Assembly (NCBI RefSeq): GCF_937616625.2
Contig: NC_065573.1
Span: 21,219,001-21,283,000 of the forward strand
Length of the DNA: 64,000 nt
From: Mercurialis annua
Lineage: Eukaryota > Streptophyta > Magnoliopsida > Malpighiales > Euphorbiaceae
Reading direction: 5' to 3'
A program made the position numbers and the translations under genes. Under the pieces are notes generated by a model. The model saw only the letters and a program-made list of their open reading frames with translations. It had not been told where the DNA came from and did no database searches. Of this stretch, positions 34,430-44,873 are shown one piece after another (position 1 is the stretch's first letter; every line of letters starts with the position of its first letter).

Positions 34430-37026
34430 TGTAATACCCCAAAATATTTAATTAGCTAATTGGACCACGTGTCCAGTTTTGATTCACCAGAGTGGCGATA
34501 TCAGAAGAATTTCTGAAAAGATAAAGTAAATAAGTTTCAAGTAGGTCGGTTTTGGGAAATTAACTATGAGAAAATTTAAGGTTATATTTCAATTCTAAAT
34601 TTAGAATTAGAATTAAAAGGAAAAATGTCAAGAAAAGTCCAAAATAAAGTACAGGGACCAAAGTGGTAATTTAGCCACTTTGTGTCGAAAATGGAAATTT
34701 TGGATTTTGACGGAAAAGTATTAATATCGAGCTTTGTATTATTTATCGGATATAAATATTACGTAAAGGTAATAATTTAAGAAGTTATTGATTTAGTTAT
34801 GGATTAAATTGAATAAAAGAAAAGTTTAAAGGATAAATGATAAGAAACAAAAAGAACAAGGACCAAAGTGGCATTTTTGCCATGAAATATAAGAAGAAGA
34901 AGATATGAATCAGAGAAGAATTGAGAGAGTGAGGAAAATAACGCCGATCGATTACGTTTCGCCGCCGTTTCGCCGTCCGACGTCCGATTCGAGCAATTCA
35001 AGCGGCGATCTCTTCAGAATTGAAAGCCCTACCGTTTCCGAGCGTCAAATCAAGGTAAATATCTCGAGAATTGGTGCAAAAATCGGATTTTGTTGGCTGT
35101 TTTGAGTTTTATAATATATTGGATTGAAATTGATGTTTTGGACGTTATTATAGCGTTTTTGAGGAAACGGGAGTACGGGTTTTGTGTAGTGGAAAGGTTA
35201 GCACGTCGGGAAAGCCAAAAAGCCCCGGAAAACGTCTTTCCGGGGGCTGTGCACGTGGTACACGACCGTGTACCACGGGTGCACGAACGTGTACTAGAAG
35301 TACACGAACGTGCACCTAGCAAGGTACACGAACGTGTACCTGAAGTACACGAACGTGCACTTTCATGGTGCACGAACGTGTACTGGAAGTACACGAACGC
35401 GTACCCCTGAGGTGCACGAACGTGTACTTGGTTACACGATCGTGCACCCACCAAAATGCACGCCCGTGCACCCCGACTCGTATCCATGTGTATATGATGA
35501 ATATTTGATGTAGAAATTCAACGTTTTGAGTAATTTGACTCTAAAGGATGGATTTCGAACTTTGAGAATCATTAATCTTGAGATTAGCTCGACGTTTTAG
35601 ATAACTAATAGTAATGGAAAACGTCAAGGACGTTAAGCGATTCTCAATTATGAGAAATGGTATTCGCGAAGTCGACTATACGATTAAAGTTATCGAATAC
35701 GTAAATAAGTTTAAAATGAAATTAAACCCTAAAACTTAGAAGTATTATGTGAGTAAAATTACTAGTTTCACGTCTGACTATTAAACGATTTATCAGACGT
35801 GTCAGAGCAGAGAGGTCAGTAGACATGGGATAGCGAGGGCATATCATTTCATCGACCACATTATTGATTGGATTGCGGTCACTGTGAGTTGCATTTTACT
35901 TTCGTGTATTATCAATTGATACTATTTTGGTATTATTATCTATATGCTGTTGATATGCATCGCATTATATATATATATTTGAATTACTGATATGTTATAT
36001 GCTTTGAATAAGTTTTTACGTACAAGAACCTAGTATACGATCCAACGAAACTAGCTACCTATTGGGTGTCAATAGGCTGTGTGATCACCAGTAATGTGTC
36101 AGTCTAGCGTGTCTGACTAAGAGGTACGATTTGATATGCATGGATGATATGATTATGAAAGTTAGAATATGAATTTGATACGAGAGTGAACTCGGTTAAA
36201 ATAACCTGAGCCCCACGAGAGTGAACTCGGTTAGAGTAACCTGAGCCCCGTATCTAGTGCCACTTTGGGATTAAGAGATATGTCCTGACTGACGTGGTTG
36301 AACGTGAACGCTCCCGGGTCAGACCATTGGAATCAGTATGATTTGAATAATAGTGAGTTACGTTATGTTTCAGGATTTTAGTTTCGAAAGGATCGAGTAC
36401 TTGTTCATATGTATTTTTGTATTAATGTTGATTTAAAATGCGATGCTATGTTTCTATAATAGTACCGTTAGTAAATGCATACTCACTCAGTATTTTCCCA
36501 AATACTGACCCCTCACCTTTTGATGTCTTTCAGGTACTTAGTATGTGGACCTAGCTAGAGGCCAATTTTGAAGTCCAGAAGTCAGTTGTATATGTTTAGT
36601 TTCTGACTTCTGTGAATGCTGCAGTAGTGGTCCCGCGTTGACAGAGTCGTAGTCTAGACAGCAGTACATTTTGATTGTACATAATACTTGCTGTCTTGTT
36701 TATATGTTTTGATAGGCTACGTGTTTTATGTTTCATTCACGGCACCAGATGCCGGTGATATGTTGGATACACTAACTAATGTATATAGTACCGCGAGGCT
36801 AGTTCGTACAGGGTACGGTAACTAGAGCCCGCGAGGTTTTGAAACAGTTAGTGTATATATTTGGTTATATATTATATATATGTGTAATTGCTTCCGTTGT
36901 TTGTTGTTATTTGTTTATATTATATTTGCGAAAAATTAATTATGATTTTAGGCTTGCTACGGGTTCCGGAGCTACCACTCCCGTTCCCTAGCGCCGGTTG
37001 CGGCTCAATAGTTTTGGGTCGTGACA
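34430..37026 (+). repeat. 3' LTR of the LARD-like element
   Basis: Copy of 27793-30389; the ORFs encoded in the two LTRs are the same in all frames checked, so I see no indel between them. Confidence 0.95.
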
Positions 37027-37031
37027 GCTTA

Positions 37032-37460
37032 CAAGGGATTCAGGCCCAACGAAAAGTCTTTTAATTATTGCTTTTTCTTCTTATTAGGAGTTTGTAACTC
37101 ATTAGGAGTATTTTATCTTTTAGAATTTTAGTCCTAATTGAATTAGGAGTCTTAGTTATGAGGAGCTATAAATAGCTCAGAGCTTCATTATTTTTGTATC
37201 AACAAATCAATCAATCAAAAACCAAGCCCAGTGCTTTTTATCTCGCAATCTCCGGATTGTTTTAATTTAGGAGTAGTTTTCGGTATTAATCTCGCCTGAG
37301 TCCGCGACTCCCAGATTATTACTTTTTAGATCACGTGGTTAAGTGTTTTTAACCAAACAAGCCCTGTGAATATCTGCATAGGTTCGTTAAAGTATCAAAC
37401 CTCAAACCGATCCCGATTATAAATTCAAAGATTCGAGTCCGGAATATTTCCAGGCGAACA
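37032..37460 (+). repeat. Tat-like element, 5' LTR, remaining 429 bp
   Basis: Continues the LTR started at 27743; 50 + 429 = 479 bp, the same length and, as read, the same sequence as the 3' LTR. TATA box TATAAATAG lies at 37167-37175. It ends ...CAGGCGAACA. Confidence 0.93.
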
Positions 37461-37465
37461 TCTTT

Positions 37466-37483
37466 TGGCGACTCCACTGGGGA
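37466..37483 (+). other. Primer-binding site of the Tat-like element
   Basis: TGGCGACTCCACTGGGGA begins five bases after the 5' LTR. TGGCGACTCC-type sites are known from Tat/Ogre elements and assigned to tRNA-Arg; the tRNA identity is from memory. An identical copy lies at 49003-49020. Confidence 0.8.
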
Positions 37484-37490
37484 CCAGTTT

Positions 37491-40400
37491 ATGGTTAGCA
37501 CAAAAACGGACTTTAAGGACGATTCCAGGCACGCTCGGTCCATACGCCGACAACAACGGAAGGAAGGTGACATAGTAGACGAATCAGATTCGGATAGATC
37601 AGAAACCATGGCCAAGGACAAACAGGTGAACCAATCAAGCAAGGTGCCGAATACAACGGACACCGAGGGGAGCCTACCTAAGGACAAGGTCGACGACGCG
37701 ACCGATGACATGATAGACTACTCGCGCCAGCTTCCTCCCTCTCGCCCTTCTCTATCACAGGCCGACTTCTCGGCCATGAGGGGCGAAATAGCGCAAGAGA
37801 ACAAGCAGATGTTCGACGGTGCTATGCATCAGATGTCCGAAGTAATGAGGAACATCATGGCCGATCAAACGTCGGTCCAGAGGCAGATCCAAGGGAACTT
37901 AGATGGCCTCAATAAGGCAATGGAAAACCTAGGGCGATTATTTTCTGGGCAATCCGCGGCCGATCAAGGGTACAGAAGGGCCGAACAGAACCAAACACCA
38001 AGCCGCTTTGGTCAACCAGGTGGTTCGGCCGAACAACAACCCAACAAGATGGGGTATACATATGGTTCCGTTAAGCTCTTAACAAGGAACGAGGCCGAGT
38101 TCTCAGGAAGGGCCGATCACCCGGGAGCCAGCTCGTCCAACCCACAAGGCGAGGCTAGACCACAAGGGGGACCTACTGGAGCCAACACCCAGGAGCCCAA
38201 CACGGGCGAACGATCGTACTCCGAGGGAGGCGATCCAAGCATATACAATCAAGGGCAACTCGTGGACATGCTAGAAAGGCTCGGGGTGGATCTGCGACCT
38301 ATGCCTCGCCCATCGTACATGAAACCGTATCCAGACTGGATCGACAAGTTATATCCGTTCCCAAGGGGGTATAAAGTGCCAGAGTTTAGTTTGTTTTCGG
38401 GCGAGGAGAAGGGCCAATCGACGGTTGAACATGTCGCCCGGTTTTCAGCTCAGTGCGGCGAAGCAGCCGCTCATGATTTCTGGAAGCTCCGGCTTTTCGC
38501 CAGCTCCTTGACAAAAATGGCGTTTACATGGTACTCTAGGTTGTCGCCCAATTCGGTGGACACATGGAAGGACCTCGAAATCCTCTTCCATGAAGAATTT
38601 TACAGAGCACCACCTGATGTCACCCTAGCTGACCTCGCCCGAATCTCACAGCTACCGAGTGAGTCGGCAGAGAAGTATATCGGCCGATTTAGAAATCTCA
38701 GGACTAGGTGCTCCACCAAAATGTCAGAGGCCGATTGCGTACCTATGGTGGTGAGAGGGATGAGTTTCGCCATGAGGGAACACTTCGAGGGCCACAGGTT
38801 TCGTGACTTGTTCGAGCTAACGAACAGGGTGACGAGCTACGAAAGACTCCTCCAGGAGAAAGAACAGAGGAGAGGCGCATCTAAAGGGACCTATTACAAA
38901 GACCAGCTTGACGTGGCCGTGGTGTCCGATAGCGAGGATAGTGGTTCTGAGGATGAAGTCAACATGGCCGAATTTTTGGGAACGAAACCCCTGGAATGTT
39001 CGGCCTTGCGAAAGCCTGGCTTTGTTAAAAGGAATAAGACCGCGGTGGTACAAAAAGAGTATTCATTCGACCTGACTAAGGCCGACGACATATTCGATGC
39101 CCTGTTGAAGGATGGGCAGATCGCCCTAAGCGAAGGACATACGATTCCACCGTCGGAAGAGCTAGTCGGTAAGGATTATTGCAAGTATCATAACTCCTGG
39201 AGGCACAGCACGAACAATTGCGTGAACTTCAGAAACGTGGTTCAGAAGGCGATTAACGAAGGGAAACTTCTGTTCCCAACAAAGAAAGAGGCCGATGCCA
39301 AATACGTGTCTATTAACACAGTTCGGCCTCACTTCAATAGCTACCTAGAGCAAGGGCAGATACAAAGTAAGTGGAATCCAAGAAGACCCAAGCCGAGAGT
39401 AGAGACCGACGGTTCAAAGTGGCGAGGAGAAAAAGGGCAACCTCAACAACAGAAGAGGAAGCGATATAACTCGCCTACAGCAGATATGACTTGCCCATCA
39501 TGCAGTACGTGTTTCAAAGTCAAGGGAAGCGAAAACACGAGGAAGCATCCCAAGACCTTTAAACCGAGATCGTCCACAGAACAGTGGCAGAGGCATGAGC
39601 CACAACGGAGGCCTGCCACTAATGTATTCAAGAGGATATTTCGGCCAACGGAGGAGACCCCTCGTATGACGAAAACCCAGAAGAGGCGAATGCAAAGGCT
39701 GCGACAAGAGTCGCGGGCGAATCACGGGGCAGAATCGGCTCTCAGAGAGCAGCACGGAAATAGGCCAGTAACCGAGAGACTGGGGGCAACGAACCAGGCC
39801 GATGCGGACGCCAAATCACCTGATAGGCGAAATGCCAAGGTAAGGAAGGTTTGGATGCCGAAGAGCGAAAAACAAGCGGCCGATGTGTCCGTAACGACAG
39901 TGGTTCACAAGGATGACGAAGATTCCAGCAACCGACCGTCCTACAAGGACGTACTGGTGTCGCACCACGGTGGCCAGCTTAAAGCGAGATTGCCCAAAAA
40001 CCGCGAGGTCATCGTTTCGCACAAGAAAGACATGTTGAAAGCCTGGGTCCCGGTGGTAAGGGATGAATATGGAGTAAAAGTGGTCACGCTCCCTAACTCC
40101 TACAGAAGTAAACCGGGGCAAAAGGCAACGTTGGAAGGCGATGTAATCGTACCGGAAGGAGATAGCGCCGACAATACCGCGGTAGTATCTCTTAGCAAAC
40201 CTCCAACAAGGATGACTAGGCATATTCGGCCGCTGTATATCAAGGCCGATTTGAATGGGGTATCGATTAACAGAGTCCTCATCGATAACGGGGCTGGCGT
40301 CAACATACTACCAGCAAAGATGCTCAAAAAACTGGGCATAACGCGGGATCAGCTGGACCCGACCGACGTTTACATGACTGACTTCGCAGGGGGCGAGACG

Positions 40401-40793
40401 CCGGCCGAGGGGTACATCACTCTCAGAATCAAGGTAGGGCGAGTGGAAACCGAAGAAGGGTTTTTCGTGGTCAATGCCCGGAGCAACTACAACATTTTAC
40501 TCGGCCGCGATTGGATACACTCTAACATGTGTATACCATCGACCATGCATCAAATGCTCTTTATATGGCGAGATGATGGCGAGGCAGAAGTTGTTCAGGG
40601 CGACCCCAATCCCTTCGGCGAGGACCACAATTTGCTTGAAGCACGGTTATACGATGAGGAAGTGCGCAACATACAATCTCTCAGTTCAAAGGGAGAGACG
40701 AACCTCCCTCGCCTGCTTGTCAACACAGATCGGCCCGTATCAGTGACCCTTGGGGGCAAAGGCCGATCCACCATCCTCAGAGATCCAAAATGA
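37491..40793 (+). CDS. Gag-protease polyprotein of the Tat-like Ty3/gypsy element
   Basis: Uninterrupted 1,100-codon frame just after the PBS. A charged N-terminal part is followed by a retrotransposon gag (capsid) domain at about residues 280-430 (VPEFSLFSGEEKGQSTVEHV; FASSLTKMAFTWYSRL), a C/H cluster near 562-577 (YCKYHNSWRHSTNNC), basic low-complexity regions, then a retropepsin-like domain whose active site reads LIDNGAGVNILP (Asp about residue 932). The common plant forms have DGGA, DSG or DTG there, so N at the second position is unusual. Its stop (40791-40793) overlaps the ATG of the next frame (40790), separating gag-pro from RT as in other Tat relatives. The first 834 codons are repeated at 49028-51531. 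Confidence 0.93.
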   Translation: MVSTKTDFKDDSRHARSIRRQQRKEGDIVDESDSDRSETMAKDKQVNQSSKVPNTTDTEGSLPKDKVDDATDDMIDYSRQLPPSRPSLSQADFSAMRGEIAQENKQMFDGAMHQMSEVMRNIMADQTSVQRQIQGNLDGLNKAMENLGRLFSGQSAADQGYRRAEQNQTPSRFGQPGGSAEQQPNKMGYTYGSVKLLTRNEAEFSGRADHPGASSSNPQGEARPQGGPTGANTQEPNTGERSYSEGGDPSIYNQGQLVDMLERLGVDLRPMPRPSYMKPYPDWIDKLYPFPRGYKVPEFSLFSGEEKGQSTVEHVARFSAQCGEAAAHDFWKLRLFASSLTKMAFTWYSRLSPNSVDTWKDLEILFHEEFYRAPPDVTLADLARISQLPSESAEKYIGRFRNLRTRCSTKMSEADCVPMVVRGMSFAMREHFEGHRFRDLFELTNRVTSYERLLQEKEQRRGASKGTYYKDQLDVAVVSDSEDSGSEDEVNMAEFLGTKPLECSALRKPGFVKRNKTAVVQKEYSFDLTKADDIFDALLKDGQIALSEGHTIPPSEELVGKDYCKYHNSWRHSTNNCVNFRNVVQKAINEGKLLFPTKKEADAKYVSINTVRPHFNSYLEQGQIQSKWNPRRPKPRVETDGSKWRGEKGQPQQQKRKRYNSPTADMTCPSCSTCFKVKGSENTRKHPKTFKPRSSTEQWQRHEPQRRPATNVFKRIFRPTEETPRMTKTQKRRMQRLRQESRANHGAESALREQHGNRPVTERLGATNQADADAKSPDRRNAKVRKVWMPKSEKQAADVSVTTVVHKDDEDSSNRPSYKDVLVSHHGGQLKARLPKNREVIVSHKKDMLKAWVPVVRDEYGVKVVTLPNSYRSKPGQKATLEGDVIVPEGDSADNTAVVSLSKPPTRMTRHIRPLYIKADLNGVSINRVLIDNGAGVNILPAKMLKKLGITRDQLDPTDVYMTDFAGGETPAEGYITLRIKVGRVETEEGFFVVNARSNYNILLGRDWIHSNMCIPSTMHQMLFIWRDDGEAEVVQGDPNPFGEDHNLLEARLYDEEVRNIQSLSSKGETNLPRLLVNTDRPVSVTLGGKGRSTILRDPK

Positions 40794-43700
40794 TAGCACG
40801 ACATGAAGAATTGAGGGAGAAAATTAGACAGCTAACCTCGCTGTACGATGTTACATCGGCCGAATGCATATATGAGGATCAAGATCAAGACCCAACAGGA
40901 TCGTTGCGGATCGGGGACATAAGATTGGCAACCGGGAAGTTAGAAGATGATCCCGCCCAAGTACAGGACGATCTCCTCGACATCAATCTGGGGACAGAGG
41001 AAACGCCTAAACCCATATACATCAACGCAGGACTGGACGAAGGATTCAGAGAGCAACTGATCGCCCTACTCATAGAGTTCCGCGACTGTTTTGCCTGGTC
41101 ATACGAGGAAATGCCGGGCCTTGATCCTGATATCGCCGAACATAAGCTTCCATTAAAAAGTGGGTTTCGGCCATTTCGGCAACCTCCCCGGCGAATGTCC
41201 AGGGAAGTGGATACTCTCATACAAGATGAGATTAAGCGGCTGGAAGACGCCAAGTTCATTCGGGAGGCCCAATACACCGAATGGCTCTCTAACATCGTGC
41301 CAGTCATGAAGAAAAACGGGAAGTTACGAGTATGCGTAGACTTTCGGAATCTCAACTTGGCCACACCCAAAGATGAATACCCGATGCCTGTAGCCGATAT
41401 GCTGATCGACAGGGCAGCTGGACACACGATACTCAGTTTCCTTGATGCACATTCCGGGTACAACCAAGTCCCAATTAACAAGGAAGACATCTCCAAAACG
41501 GCTTTTAGATGCCCCGAGCCGATCGGAGCGTACGAATGGGTCGTGATGCCCTTTGGCTTGAAAAACGCAGGGGCAACATATCAGAGGGCGATGAAAAAGA
41601 TGTTCAGAGGCCTTGAATGCCTTGAGGTCTACATCGACGACGTTGTAATCAAGTCAAACACCGGCGAAGTTCATTTGGCCGATCTCCGGAAATGTTTCGA
41701 GCGTATACGACGTAATGGGTTAAAAATGAATCCTCTGAAATGCGCGTTCGGCGTTTCGGCTGGAAACTTCTTGGGTTTCTTGGTTCACCAGCGGGGAGTA
41801 GAAATAGATAAGAACAAAGCCAAGGCGATTATCAATGCTGAACCACCCAAAACCAAGAAGCAGCTCCAGAGGCTCATCGGTCAAATCAATTTTTTAAGAA
41901 GATTCATAGCAAACACAGCAGGCCGGCTTCGCAGCTGGAGTGTTTTGCTGAGGGGAAAAGAGACCGATGAGTGGATATGGACGGACGAGCAACAGAGGGT
42001 GTTTGACGATTTGAAAGGTTACTTGGCGAAACCTCCGGTCATGACCCCTCCAAAGCCGAATAAGCCGTTGTTGCTATACCTATCGGCTGCGCACGAATCC
42101 CTAGGATGTATGCTCGCCCAAGAGGACGATGGGATCGAGAGAGCAGTCTACTACTTAAGCCGAGGATTGACGGACACGGAGATTCGCTATACCGACATAG
42201 AATAAATGTGTCTATGCCTGTACTTCACATGCTGCAAGCTGCGATACTATATGTTGCCGGTCGTAGTGTATGTATTATCCCAGACCGATATCATTAAATA
42301 TATCTTATAGAAGCCATACCTGAGGAATCAGATTGGAAAATGGGCGATTGCAATGTCCGAATTCACATTGGTGTACGTCCCCCAAAGAGCAGTAAAAGGA
42401 CAAGTGTTGGCAGACTTCTTGGCCGATCACCCTGGTATTACCCTCAAGGAAGAGACACCTGAGCGAGTAGACATCACGTTCTTCGACATCGCCGTGTGGA
42501 AGATGTGGTTCGACGGGTCCAGGACAAGCCAGGGGGCAGGCGCGGGAGTACACATCGTCACACCCTTGGGGGCATCCTACCAGCTATCATTCAGACTCCA
42601 GTTCGAATGCACCAACAATCAAGCAGAATATGAGGCCCTCATATTCGGTTTTGAGATTTTAGCCGAGCTAGGGGCGAGGGCGATCAGTGTAAAAGGAGAT
42701 TCTTTGCTAGTCATTAAACAAGTGACAGGAGAATTCAAATGCGAGTCCGAGCTGTTGGTAAGGTATTGCAACAAGGCGAAACACCTGCTCGAAGGCTTCC
42801 AAGAAACGAGAATAGAATACACGGAGAGGGCCGATAACGGCGTTGCAAACGACCTAGCTTAGCACGGTAGTGGGTACAAGGTAAACCGAGAGTTCGACGC
42901 CATAGAAAGGGAGACGCCGAATCTCCACACCGGGGGCATCACGATCAACGAAAGACAATACTCGGTTTACCAGCTGGACGTCACCCAAGATTGGAGGGAC
43001 GAGCTCCTGAAGTGGTTCGAGAACCCAGACGCCACAAATAGGAGGTTGAGGACTTTAGCCCTTAATTACGTGGTCTTAGCCGGCGAGTTATACAAAAAGG
43101 GCTTTGAAGGGCTACTATTCAGATGCATCGGTCCGAAAGAGGCGATGCTTGCCATGGCCGAAGTACACGAAGGTATAGCAGGCGCCCACCAGGCGGGCCC
43201 CAGAATGAGGTGGCTCATCCATAAATACGGCTTTTATTGGCCGAAAATGGAACAAGACTGCATAAGATATGCCAAAGGTTGCGAAGCCTGTCAGAAATTC
43301 GGCCCAATACAACACGTCCCGGCCGAAGACCTGCACTCCATTATCAAGCCTTGGCCATTCAGAGGATGGGCAGTCGACCTGATAGGGAAAGTATACCCCG
43401 GCTCGTCTGATGGTCATACTTTTGTGATTATCGCCACTTGTTACTTCACCAAGTGGGTCGAAGCTAAACCTTTGAAGTCGCCGACACAAGAAGCGGTGAT
43501 CAAGTTCTTCAAAGAATACATCGTCCACCGACACGGCTTGCCCGAGTCCATAACCACAGATCAAGGGACGATGTTCACAGGAGGCGATATAAGTTGGTGG
43601 GCTTCCCAAATGAAGATAAAAATGTTACACTCAACACCATACTATGCCCAGGCCAACGGACAAGCCGAAGCCACGAACAAAGCTATCAAGCTCATAGTTC

Positions 43701-44275
43701 AAAAGATGATTGAAGAAAACCCAAGACAATGGCATGTGCTTTTATCAGAAGCTGTTTGGGCGAACAGAACCAGTCAGAAGTCAGCTACTGGGACTTCGCC
43801 GTTCAGATTGGTTTATGGCTATGATGCGATGTTGCCAATGGAGCTGACCGTCATGTCTACTCGCCGCAGATACCAGAGCGAGTTGTCCAAAGAAGACTAC
43901 TTTGACAAAATGGTGATAGATTCTCTTGACCTCGACGAGGAACGTCTGACGGCGTTAGACCACTTAGAAGCCCAGAAAAGAAGGGTCGAGAGAGCTTACA
44001 ACAAACTGGTAAAACGGAAAGGTTTTACGGTGGGCGACATAGTATGGAAAGCAGTCTTGCCTATCGGCCATAAAGACACTCGGCTTGGCAAATGGAGCCC
44101 GAATTGGGAAGGCCCCTTTATTGTAGTTAACAAGTTAGAAGGCGGTGCTTACTTACTGGCGAACATTGACGGAGAGGAACACGACATGGCGATCAATGGA
44201 CAGTTCCTAAAAAAGTATGTCCCTAGTTGCTGGGATGGCATCGACCGACGGCTGTTTGGAGCCGACGACGAATAG
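40790..44275 (+). pseudogene. Pol (RT-RNase H-integrase) of the Tat-like element, three in-frame stops
   Basis: A single frame runs from 40790 to the stop at 44273-44275, broken by TAA 42203-42205, TAG 42308-42310 and TAG 42860-42862, without frameshifts. The RT segment has FLDAHSGYNQVPI and the catalytic YIDD (about residues 281-284). Two RNase H segments follow: the RT-linked one (LLLYLSAAHESLGCMLAQED) and a second, archaeal-like one (MWFDGSRTSQGAGAGV; NNQAEYEALIFG), the dual arrangement typical of Tat elements. Integrase has the H-H-C-C finger (HEGIAGAH...CEACQKF) and DDE core pieces (WAVDLIGKV, TTDQGTMFTGGD, NGQAEATNKA). No chromodomain. The stops sit in the tether/RNase H part, so no full polyprotein could be made from this copy without readthrough. 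Confidence 0.9.
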
Positions 44276-44321
44276 ACGCGGCCGCGAAACTTGGCCAAAC
44301 ACCGAGTGAAGATAAATGCTC

Positions 44322-44397
44322 GTTCTGTTTCTCCGGCAACGACGAACGGACGTGTCTACGTTCTATTTCTCCGGCAACGACGAACAGACGGGTCTAC
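44322..44397. repeat. 38-bp tandem repeat x2
   Basis: GTTCTRTTTCTCCGGCAACG... repeats at 44322-44359 and 44360-44397 with three differences, just after the pol stop. Confidence 0.85.
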
Positions 44398-44662
44398 AAG
44401 TTATCGCCGAAATGCCCCGAAGTCCTATTACCGGCGACATCTTTATATGTTGTTTTAGCCGATTATGCAAGGCAGTAGCGCATACTTCGGCGGGTTGCTG
44501 TTTTAGTTGAGTTTTTCAACGGGCACTCCGTTTTCTCAGCATTTATATGTAAAAAAGCTAATCATGAAATGAATTATTGCATATCGGACCAGTTATGGAC
44601 CGATCGTATAATAACAAAGCATATAAAACAACAAAACAGTTCGAAACCAATTCATAACAATT

Positions 44663-44842
44663 CACTTCAATATTCGGCCACCTGGCCGATTTGCATAAAA
44701 ACAAATTCAGAAAAACAAAGATACGGCCCCTTGGCCGATCAATAAAACAATCCACTTCAATATTCGGCCACCTGGCCGATTTGCATAATAACAAATTCAG
44801 AAAAACAAAGATACGGCCCCTTGGCCGATCAATAAAGTATCA
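44663..44842. repeat. 90-bp tandem repeat x2 rich in GGCCGAT
   Basis: Units at 44663-44752 and 44753-44842 share nearly all bases and contain ATTCGGCCACCTGGCCGATT and GGCCCCTTGGCCGATC. They lie between pol and the 3' end of the antisense gene. Nothing coding is supported in 44276-44873. Confidence 0.85.
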
Positions 44843-44873
44843 ATATACGTGGATTACAAGAAATAATAAATGT

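Larger units (their letters stand above)
27793..37026 (+). mobile_element. Non-autonomous Ty3/gypsy element (LARD-like), complete, 9.23 kb
   Basis: Complete insertion with GCTTA duplicated at 27788-27792 and 37027-37031. LTRs 27793-30389 and 34430-37026 are both 2,597 bp, start TGTAATACCCC, end GTCGTGACA, and appear identical. The PBS (TGGTATCAGAGC, 30394-30405) fits initiator tRNA-Met. A polypurine tract AAGGGGGGAAGAA (34417-34429) precedes the 3' LTR. The ATTCGAGGACGAATTTTTA motif just upstream is familiar from Tekay/Del chromoviruses. The 4-kb interior has no protease, reverse transcriptase, RNase H or integrase, only one broken ORF, so it must be moved in trans. Confidence 0.93.

Noticed and set aside
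37349..37711. Minus-strand ORFs opposite gag (also 48886-49248, 38817-39091, 39443-40339)
   Set aside because: Shadows of the gag-protease frame in GC-richer DNA; the copies recur with the gag duplication.
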